In this document: in pieces, positions 33,734-43,050 of the stretch
Layout: the number at the start of each line of letters is the position of its first letter
Numbering within the stretch: position 1 is the stretch's first letter
Assembly (NCBI GenBank): GCA_964425915.1
Contig: CAYROO010000001.1
Coordinates: forward strand, 1-64,000
DNA: 64,000 nt
Direction: 5' to 3'
DNA from: Polycyclovorans sp964425915
GTDB lineage: Bacteria; Pseudomonadota; Gammaproteobacteria; Nevskiales; Nevskiaceae
Notes under the pieces: model-generated
The model's database searches: none
Seen by the model: the letters and a program-made list of their open reading frames with translations, nothing else
Told to the model about the DNA's origin: nothing
Made by a program: the position numbers and the translations under genes

Positions 33734-34627
33734 TCAACGCAACCGATCAAATAAAGACAAATTGGAAATTTGAAGATAAGTCGACTGCGCCGCGGACTGC
33801 TGTGCACTCAACTGCGCCAGACGCGTGGCCGCATCAATGATGTCGGTATCGCGGGTTTGCGACAGCGACTGCGTCAGCTGCGCCTGCGCGCCGTCGCGCC
33901 AGGTGGCGGCGCGATCGAGCGCGTTAAGCCGGTTCCCAATCTCGGTACGGGCCCGCGATGTCTGTTCGGCAACCGCGTCCACACCCTGAAGGGCGGCATC
34001 GAGTGCGGCATTACGCAAGGCCGGATCGGGTTCACGCAAGGCCGCCTCGGCAGCCTGTAGCCAACCGAAACTGGATTGCCCCGATACATCGCCAAAAATC
34101 TGATCGCCGGTGATGCCATCGGGTACGCGCTGCCCATCGGCGATTTCCACCTGGCGCGCCACCGTCGATCCCATGTAAGCGCCGGCACTATCGAAGGCCG
34201 CACCGGTCGCGCTCCCCGCAAACAGCGCCTGCCCGGTGCCATCCTCACGGTTGGCCAGCAACAACCAGTCGCGGCCAATGCCGCTCAGTGCATCGGCCAT
34301 GCGCCCGCGGTCTTCATTGCTGTAGCTGGCGGTGCGCCCGGCGAGCAACTGCTCGCGCACGCGGTCGAGCATCACCTGGGCATCGTCGAGCGCATTCTCG
34401 GACATGCCGAGCCGGTGCTGTACGCGCGCGGCTGCATCACCCTGAGCCGCAATCCGTTGCTCGGCGGCTTCCCACGACAGCACTTGCACGGCATCCGCAG
34501 GGGCCTCGTGAGCGTGCTGGAAGCGCCTGCCGCTGGCGACCTGCGTCTGCAGGTCCACCAACTTGCCATTGTGCTGCTGCATGGCATGGGTGGCAGTTCG
34601 AAACAGCGTTTCACTGGATACGCGCAT
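33734..34627 (-). CDS. flgL: Flagellar hook-filament junction protein FlgL (HAP3)
   Basis: The product has 297 residues. The N-terminal MRVSSETLFRTATHAMQQHNGKLVDLQTQVASGRR and the C-terminal LAQLSAQQSAAQSTYLQISNLSLFDRLR are the paired coiled-coil ends common to FlgL and flagellin. It forms the second junction layer between hook and filament. It is the last gene of the flgB-L operon and starts 5 bp after flgK ends. Confidence 0.94.
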   Translation of the reverse strand: MRVSSETLFRTATHAMQQHNGKLVDLQTQVASGRRFQHAHEAPADAVQVLSWEAAEQRIAAQGDAAARVQHRLGMSENALDDAQVMLDRVREQLLAGRTASYSNEDRGRMADALSGIGRDWLLLANREDGTGQALFAGSATGAAFDSAGAYMGSTVARQVEIADGQRVPDGITGDQIFGDVSGQSSFGWLQAAEAALREPDPALRNAALDAALQGVDAVAEQTSRARTEIGNRLNALDRAATWRDGAQAQLTQSLSQTRDTDIIDAATRLAQLSAQQSAAQSTYLQISNLSLFDRLR

Positions 34628-34632
34628 AGCTG

Positions 34633-35961
34633 TTACCTCACAGCATTGAGCAAGGTCTGAAATACGGTGTCGGCTGTGGCAATCATCTGCGCCGCCGCCT
34701 GATAGGCCTGTTGGAAGCGGAGCAGGTCGGCCGCCTCCTCATCCAGGTTGACCCCGGCCACGCCCCCCAGCGCATCGCGCGACTGGGTGGCAAGCGCACG
34801 GGCGGCTTCGGCCCGTGCATCCGCCTGCTGCGCCGCCAGGCCGAGGCTGCCGACCACTTCACCGGCGCGCGCTGCCATCGGTGCGCCCGACCAGGCGGCC
34901 ACTGCCGACCAGGCGCCGTTATCGGCCAGCCCTGCGGGCGGCGGGCCCGCCAGCGCGAGCCCACGAGGATCGCTGATCGCGACCGCCAGTGGCGGCGTAC
35001 TGAACAGCGCCGACCCGGCATTGCCGTCGAGATCACGCCCGCCCGCCTGGGCCGTGTTGAAGGCATCAGCGATGTCACTGGCAAGCGTGGTCAGCGCGGC
35101 CCGCGGTGCGTCTACCGCCTGTGCGCGGGCGTCGAGCAGCCCGGCCAACTCCCCGCCTGCAGGACGCCCCACCGACAGGGTGCCACCGGTGCCGGCCAGC
35201 CGCAGCTCATAGCGACCGCTGACCGTGGTCGCCTGCAGCGACAGATGCCGCGCCTGGCCGTCCAGCACCAGCGCCTGACCGTCTTCGAGATAGACCCCGA
35301 GGCTGCCACTGTCCTGCGTCACGGTGCGCACGCCGATCACTTCAGCCAGCGAGCGCACCGCCTCGTCACGTTGATCCAGCAGGTCCGCCGGCGGTAGACC
35401 GCCGTTGCCCGGGGCCGCCACGCTGATGGCCCGATTGAGACTGTCGATCCGGTCGATCCACTGATTGGCCACCTGCACGCTGGCCTGCATGCGGCCGTCG
35501 ATTTCTTGATCAAGTGCCTGCAGCCCCTGGTCGAGCTGGGCAAAGCGCTCAGCCACGGTCTGTGCCTGCGCCAGCAGCGACTGACGTGCCGCACGCGACG
35601 CCGGATCCGCCATCAGGGCCTGTACCGCCGTATTGAGCCCAGTCAGTGGCGCAGCCAGGCCGGACTGCGGATCCGAGACCATCGTGTCGGCTCGTACCAG
35701 GATGTCGCGGGCTGCGCTGTGGCGGCCGGCAGCGGCGCCGTCGTCGGTCAGACGGGATTGCAGCCAGGTGTCCGTTAGGCGTCGTACCTGCACGGACTGA
35801 ACCCCGTTGCCGATACGGCCGGTCACCGGCTGCGTCGCCAGCTCGACCCGCTGACGGCTGTAGCCCGCAGTGCCGGCGTTGGCGACATTGTGACTGGTGG
35901 TCGACAGCGCCGTGCCGTAGGCCTGCAGCGCTGTGGTACCGATGCGGAGCAGATCAGTCAT
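34633..35961 (-). CDS. flgK: Flagellar hook-associated protein FlgK (HAP1)
   Basis: The product has 442 residues, short compared with the 547 of E. coli, mainly through a smaller central domain. The N-terminal rod/hook motif is seen in IGTTALQAYGTALSTTSHNVANAGTAGYSRQRVEL, and the C-terminal helix is NLDEEAADLLRFQQAYQAAAQMIATADTVFQTLLNAV. It forms the first junction layer on the hook tip. Its start overlaps the flgJ stop by 8 bp. Confidence 0.94.
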   Translation of the reverse strand: MTDLLRIGTTALQAYGTALSTTSHNVANAGTAGYSRQRVELATQPVTGRIGNGVQSVQVRRLTDTWLQSRLTDDGAAAGRHSAARDILVRADTMVSDPQSGLAAPLTGLNTAVQALMADPASRAARQSLLAQAQTVAERFAQLDQGLQALDQEIDGRMQASVQVANQWIDRIDSLNRAISVAAPGNGGLPPADLLDQRDEAVRSLAEVIGVRTVTQDSGSLGVYLEDGQALVLDGQARHLSLQATTVSGRYELRLAGTGGTLSVGRPAGGELAGLLDARAQAVDAPRAALTTLASDIADAFNTAQAGGRDLDGNAGSALFSTPPLAVAISDPRGLALAGPPPAGLADNGAWSAVAAWSGAPMAARAGEVVGSLGLAAQQADARAEAARALATQSRDALGGVAGVNLDEEAADLLRFQQAYQAAAQMIATADTVFQTLLNAVR

Positions 35962-36808
35962 GGGCCGTCACTCCGGCAATGGCAGGGTGCGCGGCGAGGC
36001 GCGTGAGTTTCTCTGCGTATCGGGGGTCGGTGGCATAGCCGGCGGACTGCAGCGCCTGTGCAAAGCGCGCAACGTCGGCACCCGCCTCGCGCGCCGCGGC
36101 GTACCGCGGATGTTGCAACAGACGCACGTAATCGCGGACGCCTTCCGCCTCATCGGCATAGGCCCGGAAACGCGCTGTCTCGGCGCGAGCCGTGCCATTC
36201 CGCACTTCGGTGGTGGTGGCGGTCACGGCCGCACCCTGCCAGCGACCGCCGGCCTTGATGCCGAACAGATTGTGGCTGTTCCCGCCCGGCTGGTGGCGCC
36301 CGAATCCGGTCTCCAACGCAGCCTGCGCGAGGATGGCCTGTGGGGCGACCCCCAGGGTCCGGGCCGCCTCACGCGCCAACGGCAGCAGCCGCTCGACAAA
36401 GGCGGTGATGCGGTCGCTGGCGGTCGCCTTCGGCACCGATACCGCGGCCACTGGCGGCGTCGCGACGGTGGTCGGTGGTGTCGTTGTCGGGCGCAACTGA
36501 CCGACGGTATCCACCTCGGGGACCACACCCTGCTGCTGCCATTGACGCACCAGCTGCTCGGCGAGGCCCAGGCCACGTCCGCGGGTCATCAGGCCGGCCA
36601 TCTGTTGGTCGAACAAGGACTGAAATGCTCCGGCATCGCTGACGCCACTGCCCGCCACCTTGGCAGTGTTGCGCATACCGGCCAGCAGTTGCTGGGCGAA
36701 CAGACTCTCAAACTGACGCGCCACTTCCCGCGCCGATTCCGGAACGGACGCCTGCACGTCCCGGCGCAGCGCGCCGAGATTGCCGGCCATGGCGTCCAGG
36801 GGGTTCAT
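35954..36808 (-). CDS. flgJ: Peptidoglycan hydrolase FlgJ
   Basis: The product has 284 residues with two domains. The N-terminal rod-capping domain (about residues 20-95) contains EVARQFESLFAQQLLAGM. The C-terminal glucosaminidase-type domain (about residues 130-284) contains FVERLLPLAREAARTLGVAPQAILAQAALETGFGRH and NLFGIKAGGRW. It opens the wall for the growing rod. Its ATG overlaps the flgI stop (TGATG). Confidence 0.94.
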   Translation of the reverse strand: MNPLDAMAGNLGALRRDVQASVPESAREVARQFESLFAQQLLAGMRNTAKVAGSGVSDAGAFQSLFDQQMAGLMTRGRGLGLAEQLVRQWQQQGVVPEVDTVGQLRPTTTPPTTVATPPVAAVSVPKATASDRITAFVERLLPLAREAARTLGVAPQAILAQAALETGFGRHQPGGNSHNLFGIKAGGRWQGAAVTATTTEVRNGTARAETARFRAYADEAEGVRDYVRLLQHPRYAAAREAGADVARFAQALQSAGYATDPRYAEKLTRLAAHPAIAGVTAHD

Positions 36809-38085
36809 CAGATCACCACCAGCTCGGCGCGCAGCGCGCCCGCCTGCTTCAGTGCTTCGAGTATGGCCACCAGATCGCCCGGCGCTGCGCCGACTTGATT
36901 CACCGCTTGGACGATCTCGGCGAGGGTGACGCCGGCATCGAACAGGAACATCCGGCCATCACCCTGCTGTTCGACGCGGATGCGCGAATCGGGCACCACC
37001 ACCGTCTCGCCATCGGAGAACGGCGCCGGCTGGCTGACCTGAAGGTCCTCGGCGATCGTGACCGACAGAGAGCCATGCGCGACCGCAGCCGGTCGCACCC
37101 GTACCGCCTCGCCAATGACGATGGTACCGGTGCGGGAATTGACCACCACCCGTGCCGGCGCGCGACCTGGATCGACTTGTAGATCCTCCAGTACCGAGAG
37201 GAAGGCCACACGCTGTTCCGGGGCGGGTGGACGCACATGAATGGTGACGCCGTCTTCGGCCTGAGCCGAGCCTTCGCCGAACACGGCATTGATGGTTTCG
37301 GCGACGCGGCTGGCGGTGGTGAAATCGGCGGTGTGTAGCTGCAGCGCCAGCTGCCCACTGGGATCAAAGGCGGCGGGCGCCGGGCGCTCGACGGTGGCGC
37401 CATTGGGGATGCGTCCGGCAGAGGGCACGTTCAGCGAGACGCGAGATCCGTCGCTGCCCTCCACCCCGAAGCCGCCGACCACCAGGTTCCCCTGGGCGAG
37501 CGCGTAGACCTGTCCATCGGCACCCTTCAGCGCCGTCATCAACAAGGCGCCGCCCCGCAGCGAACCGGCGTTACCCACCGAGGAAACGGTGACGTCAATC
37601 GCCTGGCCGGGCCGGGCAAACGGCGGCAGCTCGGCCTGCACCATCACCGCGGCGGCGTTTTTCAACTGTGGGTTGACGTTGGCCGGGACGGTCACGCCGA
37701 GCTGGGTCAAGAGATTGCGCAGCGCCTGGGTGGTGAACGGGGCCTGGGAAGTCTGATCACCAGAGCCATCGAGTCCGACCACCAGGCCATAGCCCATCAA
37801 GGCGTTGCTGCGCACGCCGGCAATGCTGGCGATGTCCTTGATGCGTTCGGCGCGAGCGGTTTGTGCCAGCGACAGCAAGGCGGTCAGCACCAGTGCGGCT
37901 ACGAAGAAGGCACGGCCTACCGGCAGGCGGCGCCGCTGTGCCGGGGTCCGCAGCGGCGTCACCACCGGGGGCAGCGCCGGCGAGGGCCGGACGGGCTCCG
38001 GTGCCACCACCCGCACGCCGTGGTCGGAGACCAGCTGCAGGTGACGAACCGGCTTACGCGGAATCAAGGCTGTCGACTCGGCCAC
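36808..38085 (-). CDS. flgI: Flagellar P-ring protein FlgI with long N-terminal extension
   Basis: The product has 425 residues, about 55 longer than usual. The P-ring protein proper begins at AERIKDIASIAGVRSNALMGYGLVVGLDGSGDQ after an export helix (AFFVAALVLTALLSLAQTARA). Before this helix lies a hydrophilic, Pro/Arg-rich segment of about 56 residues. The GTG start at 38085 is supported by AGGAGG 6 bp upstream. No ATG or well-placed SD was seen close to the export helix, although internal GTG codons near residue 42 are possible. The ring sits in the peptidoglycan layer as a bushing for the rod. Confidence 0.93.
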   Translation of the reverse strand: MAESTALIPRKPVRHLQLVSDHGVRVVAPEPVRPSPALPPVVTPLRTPAQRRRLPVGRAFFVAALVLTALLSLAQTARAERIKDIASIAGVRSNALMGYGLVVGLDGSGDQTSQAPFTTQALRNLLTQLGVTVPANVNPQLKNAAAVMVQAELPPFARPGQAIDVTVSSVGNAGSLRGGALLMTALKGADGQVYALAQGNLVVGGFGVEGSDGSRVSLNVPSAGRIPNGATVERPAPAAFDPSGQLALQLHTADFTTASRVAETINAVFGEGSAQAEDGVTIHVRPPAPEQRVAFLSVLEDLQVDPGRAPARVVVNSRTGTIVIGEAVRVRPAAVAHGSLSVTIAEDLQVSQPAPFSDGETVVVPDSRIRVEQQGDGRMFLFDAGVTLAEIVQAVNQVGAAPGDLVAILEALKQAGALRAELVVI

Positions 38086-38095
38086 GTCACACCTC

Positions 38096-38740
38096 CTAGA
38101 ACGGCCACAGCGGGTGGTTGAAGAAGCGCGCCAGCCAACCCTGCGCGTTGGCGTCGCCCAGTGCGCCGCGTCCGGCGTAGCGCACGCGCGCGTCGGCCAC
38201 GCGGTTGGACAACAGCGTGTTGTCGGGCCCGATGTCCTCGGGGCGGACCCACCCGGCGATCTCCAGGGTTTCGTTGCCCTGGTTGAGCCGAAGCTGCTTG
38301 CGGCCCTCGATGCGCATCAGCCCGCTGGCATCCACTTCCACCACCCGTACCGAGATCGAACCCGATAATTGGTTGCTCTGACTGCTGTCGCCGCCGCCTT
38401 CAAAACTGCGGTCACCGCTGAAGGTGTTATTGAGAAACGGAATGCCATTGGCCGTCACCGGACCACCGAACAAGGTCGGGCCAGGCAGCGACAGATCGGA
38501 GGTCTTGCTGGTGGATGTCGCGCTGCTGGTCTGCGCCTGTGTCTGCTCGATCAGCACCACCGTCAGAACATCCCCGACGCGTCGCGCGCGACGATCGCCA
38601 AACCAGTCGTTGGCGGTTCCCGCCTGGTAGATGGCACCCGCGGTGTACACCGGTGCCGCCGGCGCCGGTGGGGGCGGTACCACCGGCGTGCTGGCACAGG
38701 CAGCCAGCAAAAGGGCGGCGACGGGGATGAGGGCGCGCAT
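38096..38740 (-). CDS. flgH: Flagellar L-ring lipoprotein FlgH
   Basis: The product has 214 residues. The lipobox ALLLAAC gives lipidation at C15. FlgH hallmarks are GDVLTVVLIEQTQAQTSSATSTSKTSD, FEGGGDSSQSNQLSGSISVRVVEVDASGLMRIEGRKQLRLNQGNETLEIAGWVRPEDIGPDNT and the C-terminal GWLARFFNHPLWPF. It forms the outer-membrane ring around the rod. It starts 2 bp after flgG ends. Confidence 0.96.
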   Translation of the reverse strand: MRALIPVAALLLAACASTPVVPPPPAPAAPVYTAGAIYQAGTANDWFGDRRARRVGDVLTVVLIEQTQAQTSSATSTSKTSDLSLPGPTLFGGPVTANGIPFLNNTFSGDRSFEGGGDSSQSNQLSGSISVRVVEVDASGLMRIEGRKQLRLNQGNETLEIAGWVRPEDIGPDNTLLSNRVADARVRYAGRGALGDANAQGWLARFFNHPLWPF

Positions 38741-38742
38741 GG

Positions 38743-39528
38743 CTAGAGCTGCTGCGTGATGAAGCGCAGCATGTCATCCGCTGCAGAGATGGCCTTGGCA
38801 TTCATTTCGTAGCCACGCTGGGCCTCGATCATGCCGACCAGCTCCTCCACCACATTGACGTTGGAGCCTTCCAACGCGCCCTGCTGCAGCAAGCCCAGCC
38901 CGTTGAGTCCGGGTGTGGACTGATTGGGCGGGCCGCTGGAAGCGGTCTCCATCAGCAGGTTCTCGCCGCGGGCCTGCAGGCCCGCGGGATTGACGAAATC
39001 GGTCAGGGTGAGCGTCCCCACCTGCACCGGCGCCGCCTGACCGGCGAGCTGCGCAGTCACCACCCCGTCGGTTCCAATCGTGAGACTCTGGGCGCCGTCC
39101 GGCACCGAGATGCTGGGCTGCAAGGGGTAGCCCTGCGCCGTCACCAACTCACCCTGGGCATTGACCTTGAGCGCCCCATCCCGGGTGTAGGCGGCGCTGC
39201 CATCCGGCAGCAGCACCTGAAAAAAGCCCCGGCCATTCACCGCCACATCCAGACTGTTGCCGGTCTGCTGCAAGCTGCCCTGGGTGAATTCCTTGGCGGT
39301 GGCCACCACCCGCACGCCGGTGCCCAGCATCAGCCCGGTGGGCGAGTCGGTTTGCTGGCTGGTGGCGCCGCCAGGCTGGCGCACCGTCTGGTAGAGCAGG
39401 TCCTCGAACTGCGCGCGTCCACGCTTGAAACCGGTGGTGGCAACGTTGGCGAGGTTGTTGGACGTCACCGACATGCGCGTCTGCTGCGCATCGAGTCCGG
39501 TCTTGGCAATCCAGAGTGCGGGATTCAT
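38743..39528 (-). CDS. flgG: Flagellar distal rod protein FlgG
   Basis: The product has 261 residues, the normal size. The N-terminal ALWIAKTGLDAQQTRMSVTSNNLANVATTGFKRGRAQFEDLLYQT and the C-terminal EGSNVNVVEELVGMIEAQRGYEMNAKAISAADDMLRFITQ are the rod/hook-family end motifs. It builds the distal rod. Confidence 0.96.
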   Translation of the reverse strand: MNPALWIAKTGLDAQQTRMSVTSNNLANVATTGFKRGRAQFEDLLYQTVRQPGGATSQQTDSPTGLMLGTGVRVVATAKEFTQGSLQQTGNSLDVAVNGRGFFQVLLPDGSAAYTRDGALKVNAQGELVTAQGYPLQPSISVPDGAQSLTIGTDGVVTAQLAGQAAPVQVGTLTLTDFVNPAGLQARGENLLMETASSGPPNQSTPGLNGLGLLQQGALEGSNVNVVEELVGMIEAQRGYEMNAKAISAADDMLRFITQQL

Positions 39529-39544
39529 GGTTCAGCTCTCCACA

Positions 39545-40285
39545 TCAGCGCATGCGCATCAGCGTCTGCGCCGACTCGGCGTAGGCGTCTGCACGCTTGA
39601 GGGTGTCCACCGCCAGCTCGAAGCGGCGGCTGTGTTCGATCAGTGCGACCATTTGTTCGGCAGCGTTGACATTGGCGGCTTCGAGCGCGCCGCTGACCAA
39701 CACCGGACCGGCGGCCGGGTCCAAGGTCTGCCCGTCGCGTGGCACGAACAGCCCGTCTTCGCGACGATCGATCTGGCCGGGTGCGGCGGTCACCACCTGC
39801 AGCCGACCCACCTGCGCACGCACGTTGGCCGCACTGCCCTGCGGGGTCAGGCTGAGGGTGCCGTCGGCACCCACCATGAGGTCGCTGTGCGGCGGCAGGC
39901 TGATCGGCCCACCGTCACCCAACACGGGCCGGCCCTCGGCATCCAGCAACTGGCCGTTGGCGGTGAGTTGCAGGGCGCCATTGCGGGTGTAGGCAGTGCC
40001 GCCATTGGCATCCTGTACCGCCAGCCATCGGTCGTCGGCCAGCGCCACATCGAGCGTGCGCCCAGTGGTCTGTACGGCGCCGCCGCGGGCATCCCAGCCT
40101 TGCGGCACCAGCCGTCCATTGACCCGCGAGGACCAGCCGGCGCCTTCCACCGGCACCGCTTCGGTCTGAGTCAGCAGCGCCTTGAAGCCACTGGTGCCGA
40201 CGTTGGCAAGGTTGTGCGCCGTCGCCGCCTGCGCCCGCAGGGCCTCGGCGGCAGCGTTCATGGCGACGTAGGCGGCGCGGTCCAT
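39545..40285 (-). CDS. flgF: Flagellar proximal rod protein FlgF
   Basis: The product has 246 residues. The N-terminus AAYVAMNAAAEALRAQAATAHNLANVGTSGFKALL and the C-terminus LEAANVNAAEQMVALIEHSRRFELAVDTLKRADAYAESAQTLMRMR fit FlgF. It is one of the proximal rod subunits, encoded between flgE and flgG as usual. Confidence 0.94.
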   Translation of the reverse strand: MDRAAYVAMNAAAEALRAQAATAHNLANVGTSGFKALLTQTEAVPVEGAGWSSRVNGRLVPQGWDARGGAVQTTGRTLDVALADDRWLAVQDANGGTAYTRNGALQLTANGQLLDAEGRPVLGDGGPISLPPHSDLMVGADGTLSLTPQGSAANVRAQVGRLQVVTAAPGQIDRREDGLFVPRDGQTLDPAAGPVLVSGALEAANVNAAEQMVALIEHSRRFELAVDTLKRADAYAESAQTLMRMR

Positions 40286-40310
40286 GTTGACTCCTCAGGC
40301 GACCTGCGCC

Positions 40311-41528
40311 TCAGCGCAGGTTCAGCACCGTCTGCGTGATCTGGTCGGTGGTGGAGATCATCTGCGCGTTGGCTTGGAAGCTGCGCTGCGCGGTGATCAT
40401 GTGCACCAGTTCGGCGGTCAGATCGACGTTGGACAGCTCCAGCGAGCCGGACTGCACAGAGCCGAAGCTGCCGCTGTCAGCGGTGCCACGCAGCGCCGGA
40501 CCCGACACATAGGTTTCGGCCCAGACCGTGTCACCCAGCGCCTGTAGACCCTGCGGATTGGCGAAGGTGGCCAGCGCCACCTGCCCCAGCTCGCGCGCCT
40601 GGCCATTGGTGTAACGGGCCTGAACGACGCCGGCCGAGGTCACCTCGATGCCGGTGAGCCGACCGGTGGCGAAGCCGTCCTGTGTCAGCGCCGTGACGTT
40701 GAATGTGTCACCGAACTGGGTGACTTCACCTAGCGCCAGCGTCAGCGAAAGATCGGCTGCACCATTAGCCTGGGGCTGGCCAGGCAACACGATCTCGCCA
40801 GAGGCAGGCGCACTCAGGCGACCGTCCGTGTCGAAGGTCAAGCCCGTCGCGGCCCCGGTACTGGTGCCGTCGACAGCGCTGTACAGATCCCACTGACCCG
40901 CAGTGGCGGTCGGCACAAAGAAGAAGCTCGCGGTATGGGCCGCCCCGAGCGAGTCGTACACCGTCATGCTGGTGGTATGCGAATAGCTGGTCGGATCGTC
41001 AGGATCGAAGGCATTGGTCGGCGCCGTGCCAGACGCTGCGGGGAGGTTCAGACCCAGCTCGATGCGACTGGTCGCGTTCGGCGGCGCATCCCCGACTGGC
41101 AGTTGCAGATCGGTAAGGCGGCCGGTGTCGAAGGTGCCATTGGGCTGCGGCGGATACACCTGCAGGCGATGACCCTGGGCATTGACCACGCGCCCATTGG
41201 CATCGGGCGACATATTGCCGGCGCGCGAGTAAACCGTGGCACCCTTGGCATTGAAGGTGAAGAAACCCTCGCCACTGATCGAAAGGTCAAGCGCATTATT
41301 GGTGAAGTCGATGCTGCCTTGCCCGAACTGCTGCTGGATGCCGGACACGCGTACCCCACTGCCACTCTGTGTGGAGGCGAGTCCGAGGCTTGAGGCCGCA
41401 TAGACTTCGGCGAACTGGGTACGCCCTCCCTTGAAGCCCACCGTATTGGCATTGGCGATGTTGTTGCCGGTCACCGCAAGATCGCGGCTGGCGGCGCTAA
41501 GTCCCGAAAGGGCGGTCTGGAAACTCAT
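40311..41528 (-). CDS. flgE: Flagellar hook protein FlgE
   Basis: The product has 405 residues, in the range of E. coli FlgE. The N-terminal SFQTALSGLSAASRDLAVTGNNIANANTVGFKGGRTQFAEVYA and the C-terminal GSLELSNVDLTAELVHMITAQRSFQANAQMISTTDQITQTVLNLR frame the variable central domains. It polymerises into the hook under the FlgD cap. Confidence 0.96.
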   Translation of the reverse strand: MSFQTALSGLSAASRDLAVTGNNIANANTVGFKGGRTQFAEVYAASSLGLASTQSGSGVRVSGIQQQFGQGSIDFTNNALDLSISGEGFFTFNAKGATVYSRAGNMSPDANGRVVNAQGHRLQVYPPQPNGTFDTGRLTDLQLPVGDAPPNATSRIELGLNLPAASGTAPTNAFDPDDPTSYSHTTSMTVYDSLGAAHTASFFFVPTATAGQWDLYSAVDGTSTGAATGLTFDTDGRLSAPASGEIVLPGQPQANGAADLSLTLALGEVTQFGDTFNVTALTQDGFATGRLTGIEVTSAGVVQARYTNGQARELGQVALATFANPQGLQALGDTVWAETYVSGPALRGTADSGSFGSVQSGSLELSNVDLTAELVHMITAQRSFQANAQMISTTDQITQTVLNLR

Positions 41529-41557
41529 GGGGTGCTCCTGTTATCGGTGACGAGCGC

Positions 41558-42205
41558 TCAGGCCCGGATCTGAAGAATGTCGCTGAGGCCGACGGTGCTG
41601 CCGTCGTCCAGTTCCAGCTGCAGGCCGCTGGCGCCAGGAATGACGGCGGTCACCGTGGCGTCTCGCCGCGGCATGATCGCCACTGTGCTGTCGCCGCTGA
41701 CGGCGCGGGCAGCGAGGAAATAGGTACCTGGGGCTGCCGTCTTGCCCTGCTGAGTGGTGCCATCCCAGGCGAGGTCCAGCACGCCGCTCTGCGGTGTGTC
41801 CTGGCGCAGCTGGGCCACGCGCACACCGTTGGCGTCGAGCACATCGACTTCCACCTGGCGGGTGCCGGGCTCGATCACCAGCGAAAAGGCGCTTGGCTGA
41901 CCGTTCCACTGCACGACGTCGGCCATCCGCTGCACCGGCTTGCCCAACAGGGCGGCGCCTTGCAGCACCTGGTCGGCGTTGAGCTTGCCGGCCAGGGACT
42001 GGAAGCTGTCGTCCAATTGCTGGACCCCGGCCACCACCGAAAACTGCGCCAGCTGGCCGAGAAACTCGGTGTTGGCCATCGGTTCCAGCGGGTTCTGGGC
42101 ATTGAACTGGGCCAACATCAGTTTCATGAACTGGTCCTGGCCAAGCGTCTGTTGACTGCCGGATACAGCACTGGTGGCGCTGCGAATGGCATTGACGGCG
42201 TCCAT
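41558..42205 (-). CDS. flgD: Hook cap/scaffold protein FlgD
   Basis: The product has 215 residues. The N-terminal QDQFMKLMLAQFNAQNPLEPMANTEFLGQLAQFSVVAGVQQLDDSF is highly typical. A C-terminal FlgD Ig-like/tudor region follows (VEVDVLDANGVRVAQLRQDTPQSGVLDLAWDGTTQQGKTAAPGTYFLAARA). It caps the growing hook. The start overlaps the flgC stop (TGATG). Confidence 0.95.
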   Translation of the reverse strand: MDAVNAIRSATSAVSGSQQTLGQDQFMKLMLAQFNAQNPLEPMANTEFLGQLAQFSVVAGVQQLDDSFQSLAGKLNADQVLQGAALLGKPVQRMADVVQWNGQPSAFSLVIEPGTRQVEVDVLDANGVRVAQLRQDTPQSGVLDLAWDGTTQQGKTAAPGTYFLAARAVSGDSTVAIMPRRDATVTAVIPGASGLQLELDDGSTVGLSDILQIRA

Positions 42206-42609
42206 CAGTTACGTCCCAGGTTGAGCGTGCGCATCATCAGCTCCTTGGCGGTGTTCATGGCCTCGACGCTGGATTGATAGCTGCGGCTGGAGGACATCAG
42301 ATTGACCATCTCCTCCACCGGATTGATCGAGGGGGCGTAGATGTAGCCATCCGCGTCGGCCATCGGGTGGCCCGGCTGATAGCGGGCCTCGGCAGGCCGC
42401 GCGGATTCGGCGATACGGGTCACTGCGACACCGGCGGCGCCCTGCTCGTCCATCACGGTCTGGAACACCGGCATGCGGGCGCGGTAGGCGCCCTCCGGCG
42501 TGCCGGCGACCGAGTCGGCGTTGGCGAGGTTGGAGGCCACCGTATTGAGGCGGACCGATTGGGCCGCCATGGCGCTGCCGGCGATATCGAAGAGACGAAA
42601 GTTACTCAT
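42205..42609 (-). CDS. flgC: Flagellar proximal rod protein FlgC
   Basis: The product has 134 residues, the normal size. The motifs FRLFDIAGSAMAAQSVRLNTVASNLANADSVAGTPEGAYRARMPVF and NPVEEMVNLMSSSRSYQSSVEAMNTAKELMMRTLNLGRN identify it. It is a proximal rod component. Confidence 0.96.
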   Translation of the reverse strand: MSNFRLFDIAGSAMAAQSVRLNTVASNLANADSVAGTPEGAYRARMPVFQTVMDEQGAAGVAVTRIAESARPAEARYQPGHPMADADGYIYAPSINPVEEMVNLMSSSRSYQSSVEAMNTAKELMMRTLNLGRN

Positions 42610-42619
42610 GGCAGTCTCC

Positions 42620-42973
42620 TTACTGGCCGGTGATGGCCGTCAGCAGGCCGCGCGCACGCGACTCAAGAAAATTGAGGCTGGCCTGGTAGCGCAGCGCCGC
42701 GTCGGCGAAGGCTGCCTGCTCGCGCGGCAGGTCGACACGGTTGCCATCAACCGACGGCTGGCTGGCGAAGCGGGAGATGGCGGCGGAGGTCGGATCGACG
42801 GCACCGCCATCGGCCTGCTGCAGCACCGTCGCGAAGTCGAGATCCTGGGGCACATACCCCGGGGTGTCGGCATTGGCGATATTGGCCGTGATCAGTTCAA
42901 GCCGCCGCGCCTGCAAGGCGAGCGCGGGCTCGTGAATCCCGAAAATGCCCTGTGTCTGTATGGTCTGGCTCAT
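42620..42973 (-). CDS. flgB: Flagellar proximal rod protein FlgB
   Basis: The product has 117 residues, a little shorter than the usual 130 or so. The N-terminal FGIHEPALALQARRLELITANIANADTPGYVPQDLDFATVL and the C-terminal YQASLNFLESRARGLLTAITGQ are the rod motifs. It is the first gene of the flgB-L operon. I could not find a convincing sigma-54 or sigma-28 site in the 77 bp between it and cheV. Confidence 0.95.
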   Translation of the reverse strand: MSQTIQTQGIFGIHEPALALQARRLELITANIANADTPGYVPQDLDFATVLQQADGGAVDPTSAAISRFASQPSVDGNRVDLPREQAAFADAALRYQASLNFLESRARGLLTAITGQ

Positions 42974-43050
42974 CCTCGGCTCCTATGCCGGTGGTCGAGC
43001 CTTCCCCTGCAAGCGGCCGCGTGTCGTCCGCGAGCGGTCGATGACGGCCG

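Noticed and set aside
42974..43050. Sigma-54 promoter before flgB
   Set aside because: The minus strand has TTGCA but no TGGCAC at the required distance. The match is too poor to list.
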